From positions 159,889,043-159,953,042 of the forward strand of contig CP136069.1 in NCBI GenBank assembly GCA_032622095.1: DNA of 64,000 nucleotides, given 5' to 3'. Of this stretch, positions 25,001 through 40,000 are shown in pieces (position 1 is the stretch's first letter; each line of letters begins with the position of its first letter). The stretch is from Siphonodentalium dalli (taxonomy: Eukaryota; Mollusca; Scaphopoda; Gadilida; Siphonodentaliidae). The notes under the pieces were generated by a model. It was not told where the DNA came from. It made no database searches and saw only the letters and a list, made by a program, of their open reading frames with translations. Made by a program: the position numbers and the translations under genes.

Positions 25001-28000
25001 CTACGTCAATACCACACGGCCACCGAAGCAACCCCAAAAAAGGAAGCTCGAATATATATGTATATAGGAGGTACGGCACAGCAGCAATTTTATATATTTT
25101 ATGCCTCCGAAACATGGCGAGCATTGCTCTTAGAACATGCTTGGGACTATACAACACACCAGGCGCCTATTTTTAGAAGCAAATTTGATTTTTGAGACAA
25201 TGCAATTTTTTTTAGATTGGGTGGGATACGAACCCCGGCCCGACGGCGAGTGCGCCTTGCGACGTTGTATAGTCCCAAGCATGTTCTAAGAGCAATGCTC
25301 ACCATGTTTCGGAGGCATAAAATATATAACATTGCTGCTGTGCCGTACCTCCTATATACATCATTATTAATGTTCTCGAAAAGCTTATCAATTAATATCA
25401 ATTTTATTTTGAATTTCTTTTAGACATTCGTTGGCAGTTTTATGGGCGATTTTTAGATCAGAAATATGTGCGAAAACATTTGAGGCATACCAAGAAGGAG
25501 AACTGTCTCTTGTTAGCAGTCTCACTCATGGAAAATTGGAGATCAGCTTAGAGATTTACCATGAATTATGATCGAAATCAACCAATTTATTATGCCTTTT
25601 AATATAGACAAATAATATATCCCATCTTCCTCTTCGGTTTTATCAGTATTTTATTCACAAAATAGCTATTTGTAGTCTTGAAATCGGGATTTATAAAAAT
25701 TATGTTGTATTTGTGGCGAGAAAGAGATTTGTACAGTAATGCTCTAATTAATCGACGCCTTAACCACAGCAGAATTATGGGTAACTTTTCAGGATTTAGT
25801 CGGAAATATGGCTTGTTGCCATTCATCGGAAAGCTCTCGCCGAGATTAAGGTGTCGATTAATTAGAACATTAATCAGTGTTTCCGCCAGGGGGAAATTAA
25901 TGAGTCCGTATTGGGGAAACACATAACGCGACGGGATGACCATGGTTCGTCCCGTCGGGCGAAAATTTTGTTATTTGACACTGAAAATGAAAAGTAGCAA
26001 TTTCCTTGCACCTAAGAGTCCCACAAAGCAACCCAAAGCTACGTTGATATTATGGAAGTCAATCATGTCCGTGGGTGCTTTAATTATGTTGATGGTGTCC
26101 AGATAATCAATTAATTATCTGTCTGATTGAAGACTATATATTAATGAACAAGCTACGAGTTAGTGTTTACAAATTTATACAATAAGATTCCAACAGCTAT
26201 AATGAATCTGAACACTACAAAGCATCTATGCATTGACCAATAATAGATAGCAAGGAGAATTGAATAAAGTATTTCCTAGAATTTCAAGCACCTTCTGTGA
26301 AAATGAAACTGACAGCTAGGATATATGCTGTCTTGAAATCGTAAAACTATATGTGCGCTGTGACGTCATACTGCAGGGTTTGTCTGCAGGAGATATTTAT
26401 AGCGGCGGAATACGATTGGTAGCGACATCTTTCACTCGGAATGCGTAGCTTGTTCAATAGTCTCTATTAGTCCATAAACTGGCAACCGCAATTGTTTATT
26501 ATGCGTATATTGCCATGCATAGTCAACAAAATCCCAAAGTGATTCATTTCACAATAATACGGAACCTGTCCCGAAATCAGTCTTCATAGTGGAAATTCAT
26601 AGTGACAAGTTAACAACACCATTCATTTGATCCATATTACATACATGGAGGATAAAGACAAACACATACCCCCTCCCCAATATGGAGATAAAGTCAAAGT
26701 ACAGTAAAAAGTAGTTGCATTGTCCCGCCTGGGTTCCCAAGCCCAATCAACGATGCACATGTTCACATTTCCCACCAAAATTAGAGTTTATAACACGCTG
26801 GCTAAAACTCTGTTCTGTACCTCATGAACTCTGCAGAGGGACCCATTAATTATGTACCGTACAATAGCACGGGATGTCGGAGAAGGAGTAGTTTCATCCA
26901 TGAAAATCCTGTGCATAAAAATGTCCCGACTAAGAAATTCGGCATTCTTTGATCAAATTATATACCGGTAATCATAGGATATCACGGGATTTTCGAGCAT
27001 GAGTAGTTTCATCCCGTGCACAAAAATATGCGTAGTCTGGCATTCTTTGATGTTACCGCGAAATGTATTACGCTGTATCTAACGTCGCTATTTGACCCGC
27101 ATTTCACCAGTCTGTTTAACCCCCGAAACTGCCGTTGCAACCGAAATTTCTTTACGACATATTGCGACTGACATTTGGTATATGTATGAACCAAAGGGGA
27201 ATGAGGCCGTTCTACGGACGCTGAGCCGTACTAACGGAAACCCTGCATTAATGTATGTGATTATTTTACAGCTTGAACTGCCATCTGGACTAACAAATTT
27301 AGGAAACACCTGTTATATGAATGCCACAGTACAGTGTCTCAGATCCATACCAGAACTCAAAGAATCTCTCACAAAGTAAGAACATCATACAAGCATTCAT
27401 TAACCCTTTCATGATGGGAGTTGTGCTGGTGCAGCATTAAAGATCCTGTACCTATGCATAATCTTATATATGGGAGCCTCGCATATATAAGACAATCCAT
27501 GGCTTACAAGGTCAAGGTAAATATTGTTAGACCAATGTATTCTCTTATACATGCGAGGCTCCCTATGGGAGACTCACATATATAAGAATCTATTGGCGCA
27601 GGGTTTTCGCAAAATTTCATGAAGCTCCAGTCATGGAAGGGTTAACCCTATCTTTACTCCAGTAATACTCATTGTCAAGTAGTTCCCTTAGGAAATTTTC
27701 TGAACATTTCCCATCAATTAATATGAATCATTCTGCTCTTGTATTATCTGTTTTTCTGTCTGTCATCGGCTTTTATAGACTGCTGTCGTCACTTTTATAG
27801 ACTGTTCCGATGTATACCGTTATGACTGAATGGGAGAATCCATTCAGTATAGAAAGGTTTAAGCCAGATAAACAAAATAGTTTGTTTCTCAAGGAAAGCC
27901 TCATCCTAATAATACATGCCTCCTTGCAAATAAAAATAATGCGACATAAATAATAAATACAAATATCTGCCTCCCTGATCTCTTTGAAAAAGAAATTTCC

Positions 28001-31000
28001 TGAGAAACGTATTATTGAGTTTATCTGGTATTCGATAAAAGCAGGCCTTGAAAAGGACCAGGTTTTTTGTCTTTGGCAGCCAGCGGTGAAGGCAAATTTC
28101 CAGTTTTTTCCATTCCAATAGATTACTTGAATGGAATGGATGCACTTCTAGTCTGAGTTAAGGTAGTTATTCCCTCAGATAAAATAATTTAAAAGACAAT
28201 ACATTTCACATTTAGGTAGTCAGGGCTAGGGTTTAATCCCGGGTTCCCGATTCCCGGGAAATTCAATGAGCAGAACCGGGAATCAAAGTCCCTATATAAT
28301 TAGCGTAATACCATTCGATATTAGAGCCAATATATGATTTCTTTTCATAGATCAAAACGTGAATATTAATGTCTGCCCTCACGGAAGTATGGTCAACAAT
28401 TTAAAGAGTCATGATTGGCATCGATGCGTGCTGCATGCACAGTAGTGTCACTCACGAGTCACTCACTCATCATCCGTGGTGTCCCAGTCGCAGACTCGTT
28501 GGTCACGGGACTCACAGAGTCACGGGATGAACATGGTTGTGTAATGCCACAATGTGTATACGTGACAAACGTGAGGCACATTGAGCGATTTGAGTGTCTA
28601 TAAAGTATAAATAAGAATGATGCAATTCACGTGCCAAAGGCTCAAAGCCCAAAGGTGACATGTATTCACTCTTTACTCTTTAGTCTTTAACTGTGATTCG
28701 TCTGTGAAATTGTGAAGTGCATGACGTCAGATTTCTCAGAAATTCAGAATAATTTATTGTGTGCTCACCTGCAAATCGGCTGTGATTATATAACAGACCA
28801 AGTTTACCCCCGAATTTGACCGAATGGCGAGTAGGCAAAATCTATCGCCGGTATGGGAGTACTTTGAGAAAGTGCATCCAGACAAAGCACGGTGCAAAAA
28901 GTGCATGAAGCTCCTGAGTGTTACCGGAGGCTCCACAGGGGGGCTGTCAAAGCATTTGCGATCAGTCCATGACATTTCCATAGTAAAACGGCCCACTGGA
29001 CCAGAAGTGAAGACTGAAACGTTGCCGCCTCAGAAAGTCCCCAGACAATTGTCAGTGGGTAACTTTCTTGTGAAAAAAGTGGACAGTCTTGGCAAGATTT
29101 TGGCGAAGCTATCTGCAGTTGACGGTTTCTCTATTCATGGGACAGTGAATAGCGAATACATCCGTGCATCGCTCAGCCGAGATGGGCACAATTTGCCCAG
29201 AAATCCAACAGATGCCATGCTTCTCATCCAGGGATTTGCAAAATAAGTAAGGGGACAGATGGCCATTGAATTTAAACAAAGAATTGCGGCAGGTGAAAGG
29301 TTTTCGTTAACACTTGACGAATGGACGAGCGTTAGAAACAGGCGATATATGAATGTAAATCTTCATGGATTCGGTGCGAAAGTATGGAACACGGTATGGA
29401 AGCGCGTTGGAGAAATTTACATCAGAAGCAATGGTTACGTCGGTCAGGGAACATCTGGTTGATTTCATCATTTCTATAGATTCTGACTGCTATTAGTACC
29501 AATGACGATGCTTCTGTAATGATAAAATTTGGTCGTCTAATGCCAAAAATTCCCGTCGTTTGTTACAGTCACAGCATTCACCTCGCTGTGAGTGATATTC
29601 TGTACAAAGGCCAAACTAGCGATCAGAATGAGGATAACGAAACTGACGAGAATGTCGAAGTAGAAACTGAGGATCATGTCATAGATTCTGAGGACGACGA
29701 TGAATTCCAGGAAGGAACCGATATAACTGCCGAAGATGAAGACCCACCAGAATTGATAGACAGCTACAATGATTTGGTAAAGAATGTTCGGACCGACTGC
29801 AAGAAGTTCAGGCGCGGTCGGGCTGACGAGATCTTGCAAACATACGTCAAAACGGAACATGGCGAAGAGTTGAAGCCGATTTTGGACATTAAGACACGTT
29901 GGAGTAGCATAGAACAGATGTTTGCACATTTTATAAAGCTTTTATTTCTGCTGATGGCATATTGGAATTTTTATTCAAACAGCTTGAAAATTTGAACACT
30001 GAAATCAGCACGCAAATGCTCATTCGCTTGAAAGATAGGCTGGCTAAACGTAGAGACAAGAACTTAGTATCGTTGTTACGCTATTTACACGACCCAGTCG
30101 ACCCTTCGTGTGAGACCGGCAGCAGTACTTTCTTCGAACTTTCATCAAAAGCTGCACGTACTCGCCTGGCGAAATCGGAACTTGGTAGGATGAAACCTGC
30201 TGTTGACTTAGATGGAAATAATGATACAGAGAAGCAAACTTTTGACGGAAACCCCATGGTTGCGAGCGTTGAAGAACCTGTGGTCACGAGTGTTCCCACC
30301 CTTGAACAGGAATGCCAGGCATATATTGATAAATCGGTGGCTACTCATAGTCATTCCGCCAAGGACGCGGAACCGAAAATAAACGCGGAGTTTAAACTAT
30401 TCGAAGAAAACAAGGAAAGAACGCCCAATCTGAATTTCTTATTCGAGGCATTAATGAGTGGAACACCCACCTCGGTTGAAGCTGAATGTTCCTGTTCGGC
30501 GGCTGGCCAGTTTGCGACAAACATTCGCTCACGTCTTAGTGATCTCCTTTTTCTAAGGAAGTACTTCGGCAGCAAAAACAGTTAACTGACTCAATGTGAT
30601 TAATATCGCGTATTCAACTATTCATCAATTTAGTTATCTATTCTGTAACAGGAAGTTGGAGAATAAAACATTGGACCTTTGTTACACGTTTTAGTTGAGT
30701 GTTTACTGTTTAGTTATTTACACTGCGAAATTACGCGGTTGGAACTTCGGAAGTTAGGATTAGGAACTTTGGAAGATGGTATGCTTTTATTTGTTTATTT
30801 TGATGTATGTACCTGAAAATAAGTCTGACATAAGAATATAAAGAATATGTTATGTGCCCTACGTGTGTTTCTGTGTCTTTAAACCACGAAATATTCAGTT
30901 GTCAACTTGTCAGTCATTCCTGTTGGTCTGTAAATTACCCGGGAAAATTCCCGGTTCTGATGACGTTTTCAGTCCCGTTCCTGGTTCTGCAAAATCCGGG

Positions 31001-34000
31001 AATATATTAAACCCTATTCAGGGCCCAAACTCTGCACATTATGTACCTACATTATTTGAAGTGGAGGAGGACCATCATATAAATCAAATGGTACAATCTT
31101 TTGAAATAAAGAGAGAGCAATCATTTGATTGAACATGAATACATAACATGCTTGTTAAAGTGACATAATTCAATAGTGAAATTATCATTTATAATTACTT
31201 GAGATAATTACTAAAGGTAAATCACACATAGGAATGTAATAAAGCACTTTTCGTACACAATTTGCTCATCACTATCGCAGTTAATGAAAAATGAAATTTT
31301 TGCCCATTGCTCTCCCATTATATTTTGTTTTTTTGATTTGTTTTATTTTTCAGATATTCTGGAAGTCTGACTGTTGGGGGAGCAATAGCACCATCTGATT
31401 CCATAACTGCAGGTATTATGTCTACTCTCGGGAGCCAAATAAACGTACTTGTATGTTTATAATTTTTGTCAAAATAATCATAATGGTGCTTATTTGGACC
31501 CCTATGTTTTTTTATTTCTGGAAGTATCAAATGCAAGAATGATTCCACTTCTCTTAGTGTCAACTGACGATTCAATTTAGTGAATCATCAGTCTAATTAA
31601 TTGGCAAGATTTCTGGCCAGTCAATTAATGGGACTTAATTTCTTCTAAAGTATTATATACTAGTACAATATCACGACAACAGCTCCCTGCCTCAAAATAT
31701 TTAACCCTTTGAGTGCCACCGGCTGATCTCATCGGCCATAAACCTACAAAATAAGTCTGTTAAAGAATATAAGAATAAATTATTAAAATTGTAAAAAAAA
31801 AACAATAAAAAAAAAAAAAAATTGTTAGGCCATGCATTCTCTTATATATGCGAGGCGACCTATGGTCAACTCGCATATCTAAGAGAATGCATTGGCACAG
31901 GGTATATGGGTTGATACAAAAATCGACCTGGCACTCAAAGGGTTAACACAGTTACATAATTTCAATTTCTGGTTATATTCTAACCATTGTTACAATCTCG
32001 TACTATGCTGTATGTTTATCAGTGATTTGGTGCTGAAAATTCGAGTGACATTTTGAGAACAGCCTTCAGTTTTCACACCCCTAATTTTATTTCGCCCCCT
32101 ACGCTTATTTGATTTTGATATATTTTCCACCCCCTATTTTTATTCTGCACCCTTCTTTTATTTGGATCCTGAGAGTACATTGTTAGCCACAAGCTTTTAT
32201 TAGCTATACTATGTTGTCTATTAGGCCATGGTTCATTAACCTTTCCATGACTGGAGCTTCCAGTAATTTTGCGAAAATCCTGTGCCAATGCATTCTCTTA
32301 TATATTCAAGTCTCTCATAGAGAGCCTTGCATATAAAAGAGAATACATTGGCCTAACACTTTACCTTGACCTTGTAAGCCAGTGCATTCTCTTATATATG
32401 CGATGCTCCCTATGGGAGACTCGCATATATAAAAGAATGCACTGGCACAGGGTCTTTAATGCTGCACCAGCGCAGCTTCCATCATGAAAGGGTTAATTGT
32501 CCCCCGAATTTTTTTTTATGGTCTGGTATGGTCATTGAAGACTTAGAATTTAATGATTATTCTGGTGTCTAATCAAATAAAACTAGTTGTGTTAACAACA
32601 TAGACAGTTGGAAGCAAAGTTTGATTGAATGATTGTTCCCAGAATCTAATTTTTATTTGCCCGTTTTGAAAAAAAAACAACGTATTATGTTATTGGTCTA
32701 CGTCCGTTCCCTTTTTTTAATTCTGTGAGATAACTTTAGTAATTCTAAATTGAATTGACTGAAATTTGAAATATGTGTGTTAACTAGTACAAAATACAGG
32801 TCAAGTTCAAATTTGGGTTCCGTCTGCCAATTTTCAATAGAGCTACGGCCCTTTTTGTTCCTATCTCTATGTATGTGGCTTAACATGATGTACATGCACA
32901 TCTCCTTGCACAAACTTGTGACGACTCTGATTATTGACTTGGTATTCTGCACTCAGTTTGATGGGGGATGGTGGCATTTATTACAATTACGCCATGAATG
33001 GAATGTGATCTATGGCTTTACTTCATGAAAATTCATCCGTGTAAAATACACACCAATATTGTCAGTTGAGGCGAAACAGAGTGTAGAAACAGATAACTAT
33101 TTCCCATTCATTACCAATCAATTGTTGGGTTCTATTCCACTGGTAAAAAGCATTGATTGCCCTTGCCTCTCCTAATAAAAAACGAGAGTAGAATTTGGGA
33201 ATAGACAAATCAGGGAGACGAGAAGATGCCAAATCGATAAGATCACCGATTTCAACACTTAACCCTTTACCCAACAAACCGGCCAAAACCGGCCAAATAA
33301 AGCTTCAACAGCCTAAAATATCTTCGGTCTGTCTCAATAGAACCATACAAATATGGATATCATTGGAACCGGCTCCTTGACCACATTGTGATAGTTACAG
33401 TTATGCCCTGTGCCAATGCATTCTCCTATATATGCGAGTCGACCATAGGTCGCCTCGCATATATAAGAGAATGCATTGGCCTAAAAAAAATCTTTTTTTT
33501 AACACTTTTTACCATTTTTTCTTACATTCTTTAACAATTTTATAATTTTTAATGTGTTAATCCAATGCATTCTCTTATATATGCGAGGCGACCTATGGTC
33601 GACTCGCATATATAAGAGAATGCATTGGCACAGGGCCCTTCTGTTGGGTAAAGGGTTAATCAAAATTTTGAATCTTCGCGGAGCCATAATTATGACTAGT
33701 ATTGTTGATTATAAAGTTATTACACTACATACTGCTTTTTATCGGATCACTCATATGTGTGTAATTTGTAAAGTAATGCCCTAAATAATTGACTCCTTAA
33801 CCACAGCAGAATTATGGGTAATTTTTCAGGATTAAGTCGGAAATATGGCTTGTTGCCATTCAACGGAAAGCTCTCACTGAGCTTTCCGATGAATGGCAAC
33901 AAGCCATATTTCCTACTAAATCCTGAAAGATTACCCATAATTCTGCTGTGGTTAATGAGATGATTATTTAGGGCATTACTGTACATATCTATGCACAATA

Positions 34001-37000
34001 AAAATAATCTGCTTTATCCTTTTTTTCAAGGATTGAGAGATTTGTACAAATCTATGGACAAATCAACGTCGGCAATACCCCCTGTGATTTTTCTGCAAGT
34101 ATTACATATGGCTTACCCGAGGTTCGCTGAGAAAACAGATCAGGGTGGATATGCTCAACAGGTGACGTATTTGTATGCCATTAAACTTTTATTAACCTCT
34201 TCGCTGCTATACTTCTGCTTTATAGGTCCGTATTGATGACCTAATTTAGAACACCAGCAGTCGGCCATTATTCGTAACTGGAACTCTGAGATTGGTGCAT
34301 CAGAATAATTGTATTTCGATGTTGGAAACAGTGTATCATCAGCATTGTGAATGATAATTGCCTTTCAACAGAGTCAGGTTTAGGGTTTTCCTGATATTCT
34401 CATTATAATGTTCCACTAGAAAATGACCATAACGTCAATGTCCCAGCACATGATGTCATTCAGCAGTGAAGAGGTTAATAAATGGATTCACCCATTCACT
34501 TCTAAATGGATTCATTGGAATGGTCTATTATTCATCTAGAGGGGTGTTTTGAAAAATATTTAAATATTCTCACATTCTCTTTAGGGGGAGACGCACGTTT
34601 TTTGCATAAATCAGGCCAAAAACGGCAAGAGATTTTCAAGAAAGAAAATCTCTGGACCGTTCTGGTGAAAAATATTCATTTTATATAGAAACTGAGCAAT
34701 TATTAAGAGATGATTAAAAACAATGGATACATTTGAGAGCTTGAAAATAATTGTTTCTCTTTTTGTCCCTTTCGGTACAAAGAACTGCTAGAATAATTAA
34801 TTATTTAGCACAAAACTCCAATCACCAAATAGCTTATTGTCTTGGCTCTATGAGAGGTGGCTTCATTTGTATTAGAATATCGAGTTAAGATTTTTAATTG
34901 CATAATATAGCGTCATATTCTCATGTATTATAATGAAGAATAAAGCAGTCACAAATATTCCAGCACAACGATAAAAAATGTTGGCATTAGTGCTGAGCGG
35001 TATGACGATATATCGGGTATACCCGGTTTAAATTTTGATATCGTCAATAATATCGTCTGAAATAAAAATATCGTAATACCGTCCCAAGTTGTAATATTAT
35101 CCATGTAGGTTGAAACCCATCATATGGTCCCAACAAACAGCGAAGTTAGAGTAAGTATAATCAGATAATAGTCCCAAACTTCCCGGAAATACGCAGTCGA
35201 AAATGTTTTAAAACATCGGAGCACGTGCTTGTCAAGTTGGATATGCTTCGTCGGAAACATCAAAGAGATACTAGTAGCATCAGTTGGCTACACTGTGAGA
35301 TTGGTATGTCGCGCGCATGCGACTGGCACAATGACCTCCTTTCAAGTTGGTGCAGCTTGCTCTATCAACCGTAACCGGTTGCTTGGAGACGGATTACGAT
35401 GTCAGATTTTATATTGACCACACTTAGTCTAGCTGATCGTCTCAATGTGTGCAAATTGCGAGTAAAATGATTTTGTGGACATGTGCCGTACGGATCATGG
35501 CATTGCTATCGCTTCAACAAATGTCAAATTCACAAACTAATTGAACATGATTGTCTATATTTATTTTCCTCAGCTAAAAAAATGCAGACGCAAATTCATT
35601 TCACGTCGGCTTTTGCCTCAGCACTGCCCATTGTGGCATTGTCAACGCTAATTCCCAGGGCTGCCGTATATGGACATTGAAGTCCCACGGTGCTACCAAC
35701 TACCAATTACCACTGATAAATACCGTAGTCTCACAAACAACCAATTCTTCACGAATTAATAAAATGGCAATTTGAAACCGAATGAGGTGCTTAATGTGTG
35801 CATGTTGTTGAGCGTTATGGGCAAAGGGATATAACTCTAAAAAATGTATGCGAAAACGCACGTGGGCCGTGTTATATGATTATATCCCTTTGTTTCAAAG
35901 TTATTATTTCTCCGTCGGCAAACTGTCAATTGTTGCAGACGAGTGGTCATTATATACATGTATACTGTGATGTTACTGATAATTGTTCAATACACATTTA
36001 CTCGACCTCTCATGACCCAGACATCGTAAATAAAACGTAGGGATGTATTGTGCAAACTTTATTCATGAAATATTGCATATATTGTACAATTGTACTTACC
36101 AATTGTAATATACCAAAATAATATCGCGATAATATCGTGTATCGCGATGTTGTCGCCATAATATCGCGATATTTTTGGGGCCAATATCGCCCAGCCCTAG
36201 TTGGCATACAGTGTGGTCCAATCAACTGGAATTAGGCCACAGTGTTAAGAGATATGGTGGTCAGCTTTAAGATGGTTATGAACCCATGACCCATGACATG
36301 ATATGAACATTCTCAAATATAGAATATTATTTGTGGGTAGTTGCCTTTCTAATTGAAAATAATCATTAAATATCAAGAAAAACTAAGTCTCCTCTCGTGA
36401 TCTTCAGATATGATATCATGGATATATGAACTGCAAGTTTGAAAAAATTCTATTTTACAGAAGTTCTTGGTACCGGAAAACAGTGAAATGTTAAATATTT
36501 TTCATTCCATAAAAATAAAGTAAATGAGTTTATTATATCCAGTGGGTTGATGATTCATAAATTTTGTGTCAAAATAAATTGTACCAAATTTCACAAAGAA
36601 ACTCCTGACAGATTTGAGAAAATTTTGAAACACCAGGAAATTTTGGCAAAACGTGTGTCTGACCCTCAAACCCCGCTGTCAAGGGTGACTGAGCTATGGT
36701 GGCATTGTAGCCAAACAGATTGCAAGTTACAACCAGATTTGGGGACATGAAATCTTATCACTTAAAGGCCCACTTAATTTTCGAACCCCCAGATCACAAT
36801 ATATGCCATATTATATACCATTTGAAAGAGGAATATGTTGTTTTTGTTGAGGTACCGATGTGTTTTCAATACTTAAGTTTATATCTTAGTTTGAATTCTG
36901 TTGCATTCTGGGTGCGATATTGGTGAAATGTTTCTATGATTTCAGCTATTTTCTATTACTCTAAGGGCACCTTCTGAGATACAGATGTTCCAAATGGTGA

Positions 37001-40000
37001 TGAATGATAGTATTTTAATTATATTTTATGTCACAGATTGTTATTAAAACCATATATCAAAGCACTATAACAAAAATAATCAGTGACTCGAACATTAAAT
37101 GGGCCTTTAAATACAATGTAAGGCCATACACACTTAATAGTTCGTTTCTCAGGGATCGCCGCGTCCCCCAAAAACCTGCGCCTCCCCCTTATTTATTGGC
37201 ACCTATAAAATAATAAATATATAAATACCGCATGTCCCGAACCGACCCAGACCGATAACTTTGTCTTGAAACTTTACGCAAACTGCAAATCTATCCGGAC
37301 TGCAAATCTATCCGGACTTTACATTCACAAACAAGGGCGGATAACTCTGACGAACTTCCTGTTTAAAATAATAACAAAATGGCGACTTTGGTGAACATTT
37401 GTATCGTGCAGAATGCGTCGGAAGGCAAATGGACAATTATATCAGACAACAGATCAAAAACTGTTCCTCAAATGGCTGATGATTTCATGTCCACGAAAGA
37501 CATTGACGATGATTTTGACCTGGTTGTTTCAAAAACGAAAACGGGGGACTTTGACACAGTTGCAGGAGACATCATGATCATGATCATCATGTTTTCTGAA
37601 GTCATGCAATTTTTCGGACGATATTTTCAAATTCGAGTGACCAAAGAAGATGTACCAGAGAATAAATCGGGAGAAGTAGTTGATGTATTCTCGGTGCTGA
37701 TGACAAGTTGCAAGGAGTTGGTGTTGCCCAGTAAGACAAATGTGAAAAACAAACGTAACAAATTGTGCAATTCATTCATTGACTGGTTGAAAACAAAGTG
37801 GGCTTCCGAAAGGTTAGCGTTGACAGTGTGGGTCGGCAATGTGTGGCTATTGTATGTTATGCACTCTGGTTTGTGGATCAGCACTATTCCAAACTTCAAG
37901 ATTTTTAGGAAAGTCTGTGATTAATTAGAAAATAAACTTTTTATTTCATAAATTATTGTTGTGATTTAATATTATCAATTCATGTGTAGTCCAGTGGAAC
38001 TCCTTCCAATAAAGCTTGATCTGGCTGGTGGTCACCCTGAGTTACATCAAATTTCACCGATGTAGTTTCCACATCTTCTGCCATGAGTGAATAACTCAAA
38101 CCGTTTCCTCTATACAACTTTATTACAAATCTAGATTATTAAGGGGATATATGATGGTCAGCTTCCCTGCTTCAGTATATTGCCCATATCCAGTATTATT
38201 CCTTAATATGGGACTCCGATAAATATTATATATATAAATACCTGCCTCACCACAAAATTAATTTGAAAAAAATAATAAATATAAATAACTGCCTCCCTCA
38301 TCACTTTGAAAAAAAAAATCCCTGAGAAACAAACTATTAAGTTTATATGGCCTAAAGTTTGTTTTAAAATTCCCATAAAAAATATAAGATATTAAAATTG
38401 GTTCTAAATGGAACATAGATGTGAGATATTTTCTCAGTCAGTTTCTGTTTTTGATTTTCAGGATGCTAATGAATGTTGGACAGAAGTTGTTCGGTGTTTG
38501 CAACAGAAATTACCTGCTTTATCAGTAAGTAATTAAAATGAAAGTGTCAATGACACTGTAGCTCAACTTGGAAAGGGAATAATTTAATATATTACAGTCA
38601 ATGGAGCGATTAGGAATGTGGAAAGTTGAATGTCTAATACTAGTTTATAGACATGAAGAGAAAAGTAAAATCCAAGATGGCTGCTGGCGGCCATGTTTTC
38701 GGCCGAATGACCCCAAAATGAGTCGTTCCCATCTACATGTCATCGTTAACATCAATGACAAATTTTATGACGATCTTACTAAAGGTACGACCTGTAGCCC
38801 ATGCTAAAGAATTTAGTCATACAAAGAGTAAAATCCAAGATGGCTGCTGGCGGCCATGTTTTTTGGCCGATTGACCCCAAAATGACTCGTTCCAATCTAC
38901 ATGTCATTGTTAACATCCATGACAAATTTTATGATGATCAGACTAAAGGTACGACCTGTAGCCCGTGCTAAAGAATTTAGTCATACAAAGAGTAAAATCC
39001 AAGATGGCTGCTGGCGGCCACGTTTTTTCGCCAAATGACCCCAAAATTACTCGTTCCCATCTACATATCAACATTAACATCCAGGACAAATTTCATGATG
39101 ATCAGACGAATAGTACGACCTGTGGCCCGTGCTAATGGATTAAATTTTGAAATCCAAGATGGCCGCTGGCGGCCATGTTTTTTGTCCGAATGACCCCAAA
39201 ATGACTCGTTCCCATCTACATGTCATTATTAACATTCATGAAAAATTTTATGATGATCAGACTAAAGGTACGACCTGCAGCCCGTGATAAAGAATTTAGT
39301 CATACAAAGAGTAAAATCTAAGATGGCTGCTGGTGGCCATGTTTTTTGGCCGAATGAACCCAAAATTACTCGTTCCCATCTACATGTAAATATTATCATC
39401 CATGACAATTTACAAATTTCATGATGATCAGACAATCAGTACGACCTGTGGCCCGTGCTAATGGATTGAATTTTGAAAACAAAGATGGCCACTGGCGGCC
39501 ATGTTTTTTGTCCGAATGACCCCAAAATGACTCGTTCCCATCTACATTCCAATTTCAACAGCCATGATAAATTTCATGATTATCAGACTAAAGGTACGAC
39601 CTGTAGCCCGTGCTAAAGGATTTAGTCATACAAAGAGTAAAATCCAAGATGGCTGCTGGCGGCCATGTTTTTTGCCCGAATAACCCAAAAATGACTCGTT
39701 CCCATCTACATGTCATTGTTAACATCCATGACAAATTTTATGACGATCTGACGAACAGTGCGACCTGTGGCCCGTGCTAATGGATTGAATTTTGAAAACA
39801 AAGATGGCCACTGGCGGCCATGTTTTTTGTCCGAATGACCCCAAAATGACTCGTTCCCATCTACATTCCAATTTCAACAGCCATGATAAATTTCATGATT
39901 ATCAGACTAAAGGTACGACCTGTAGCCCGTGCTAAAGGATTTAGTCATACAAAGAGTAAAATCCAAGATGGCTGCTGGCGGCCATGTTTTTTGCCCGAAT

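Larger units (their letters stand above)
37122..38352. mobile_element. Harbinger-like element carrying two convergent reading frames
   Basis: Left end GGCCATACACACTTAATAGT then TCGTTTCTCAGGGA; right end TCCCTGAGAAACAAACTATT then AAGTTTATATGGCC, which is its complement. TAA flanks both (37119-37121, 38353-38355). The TWA duplication and GGCC ends suggest PIF/Harbinger (inference), but neither frame inside looks like a Harbinger transposase or its Myb-like partner. Small derivative at 27863-28028. Confidence 0.72.
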
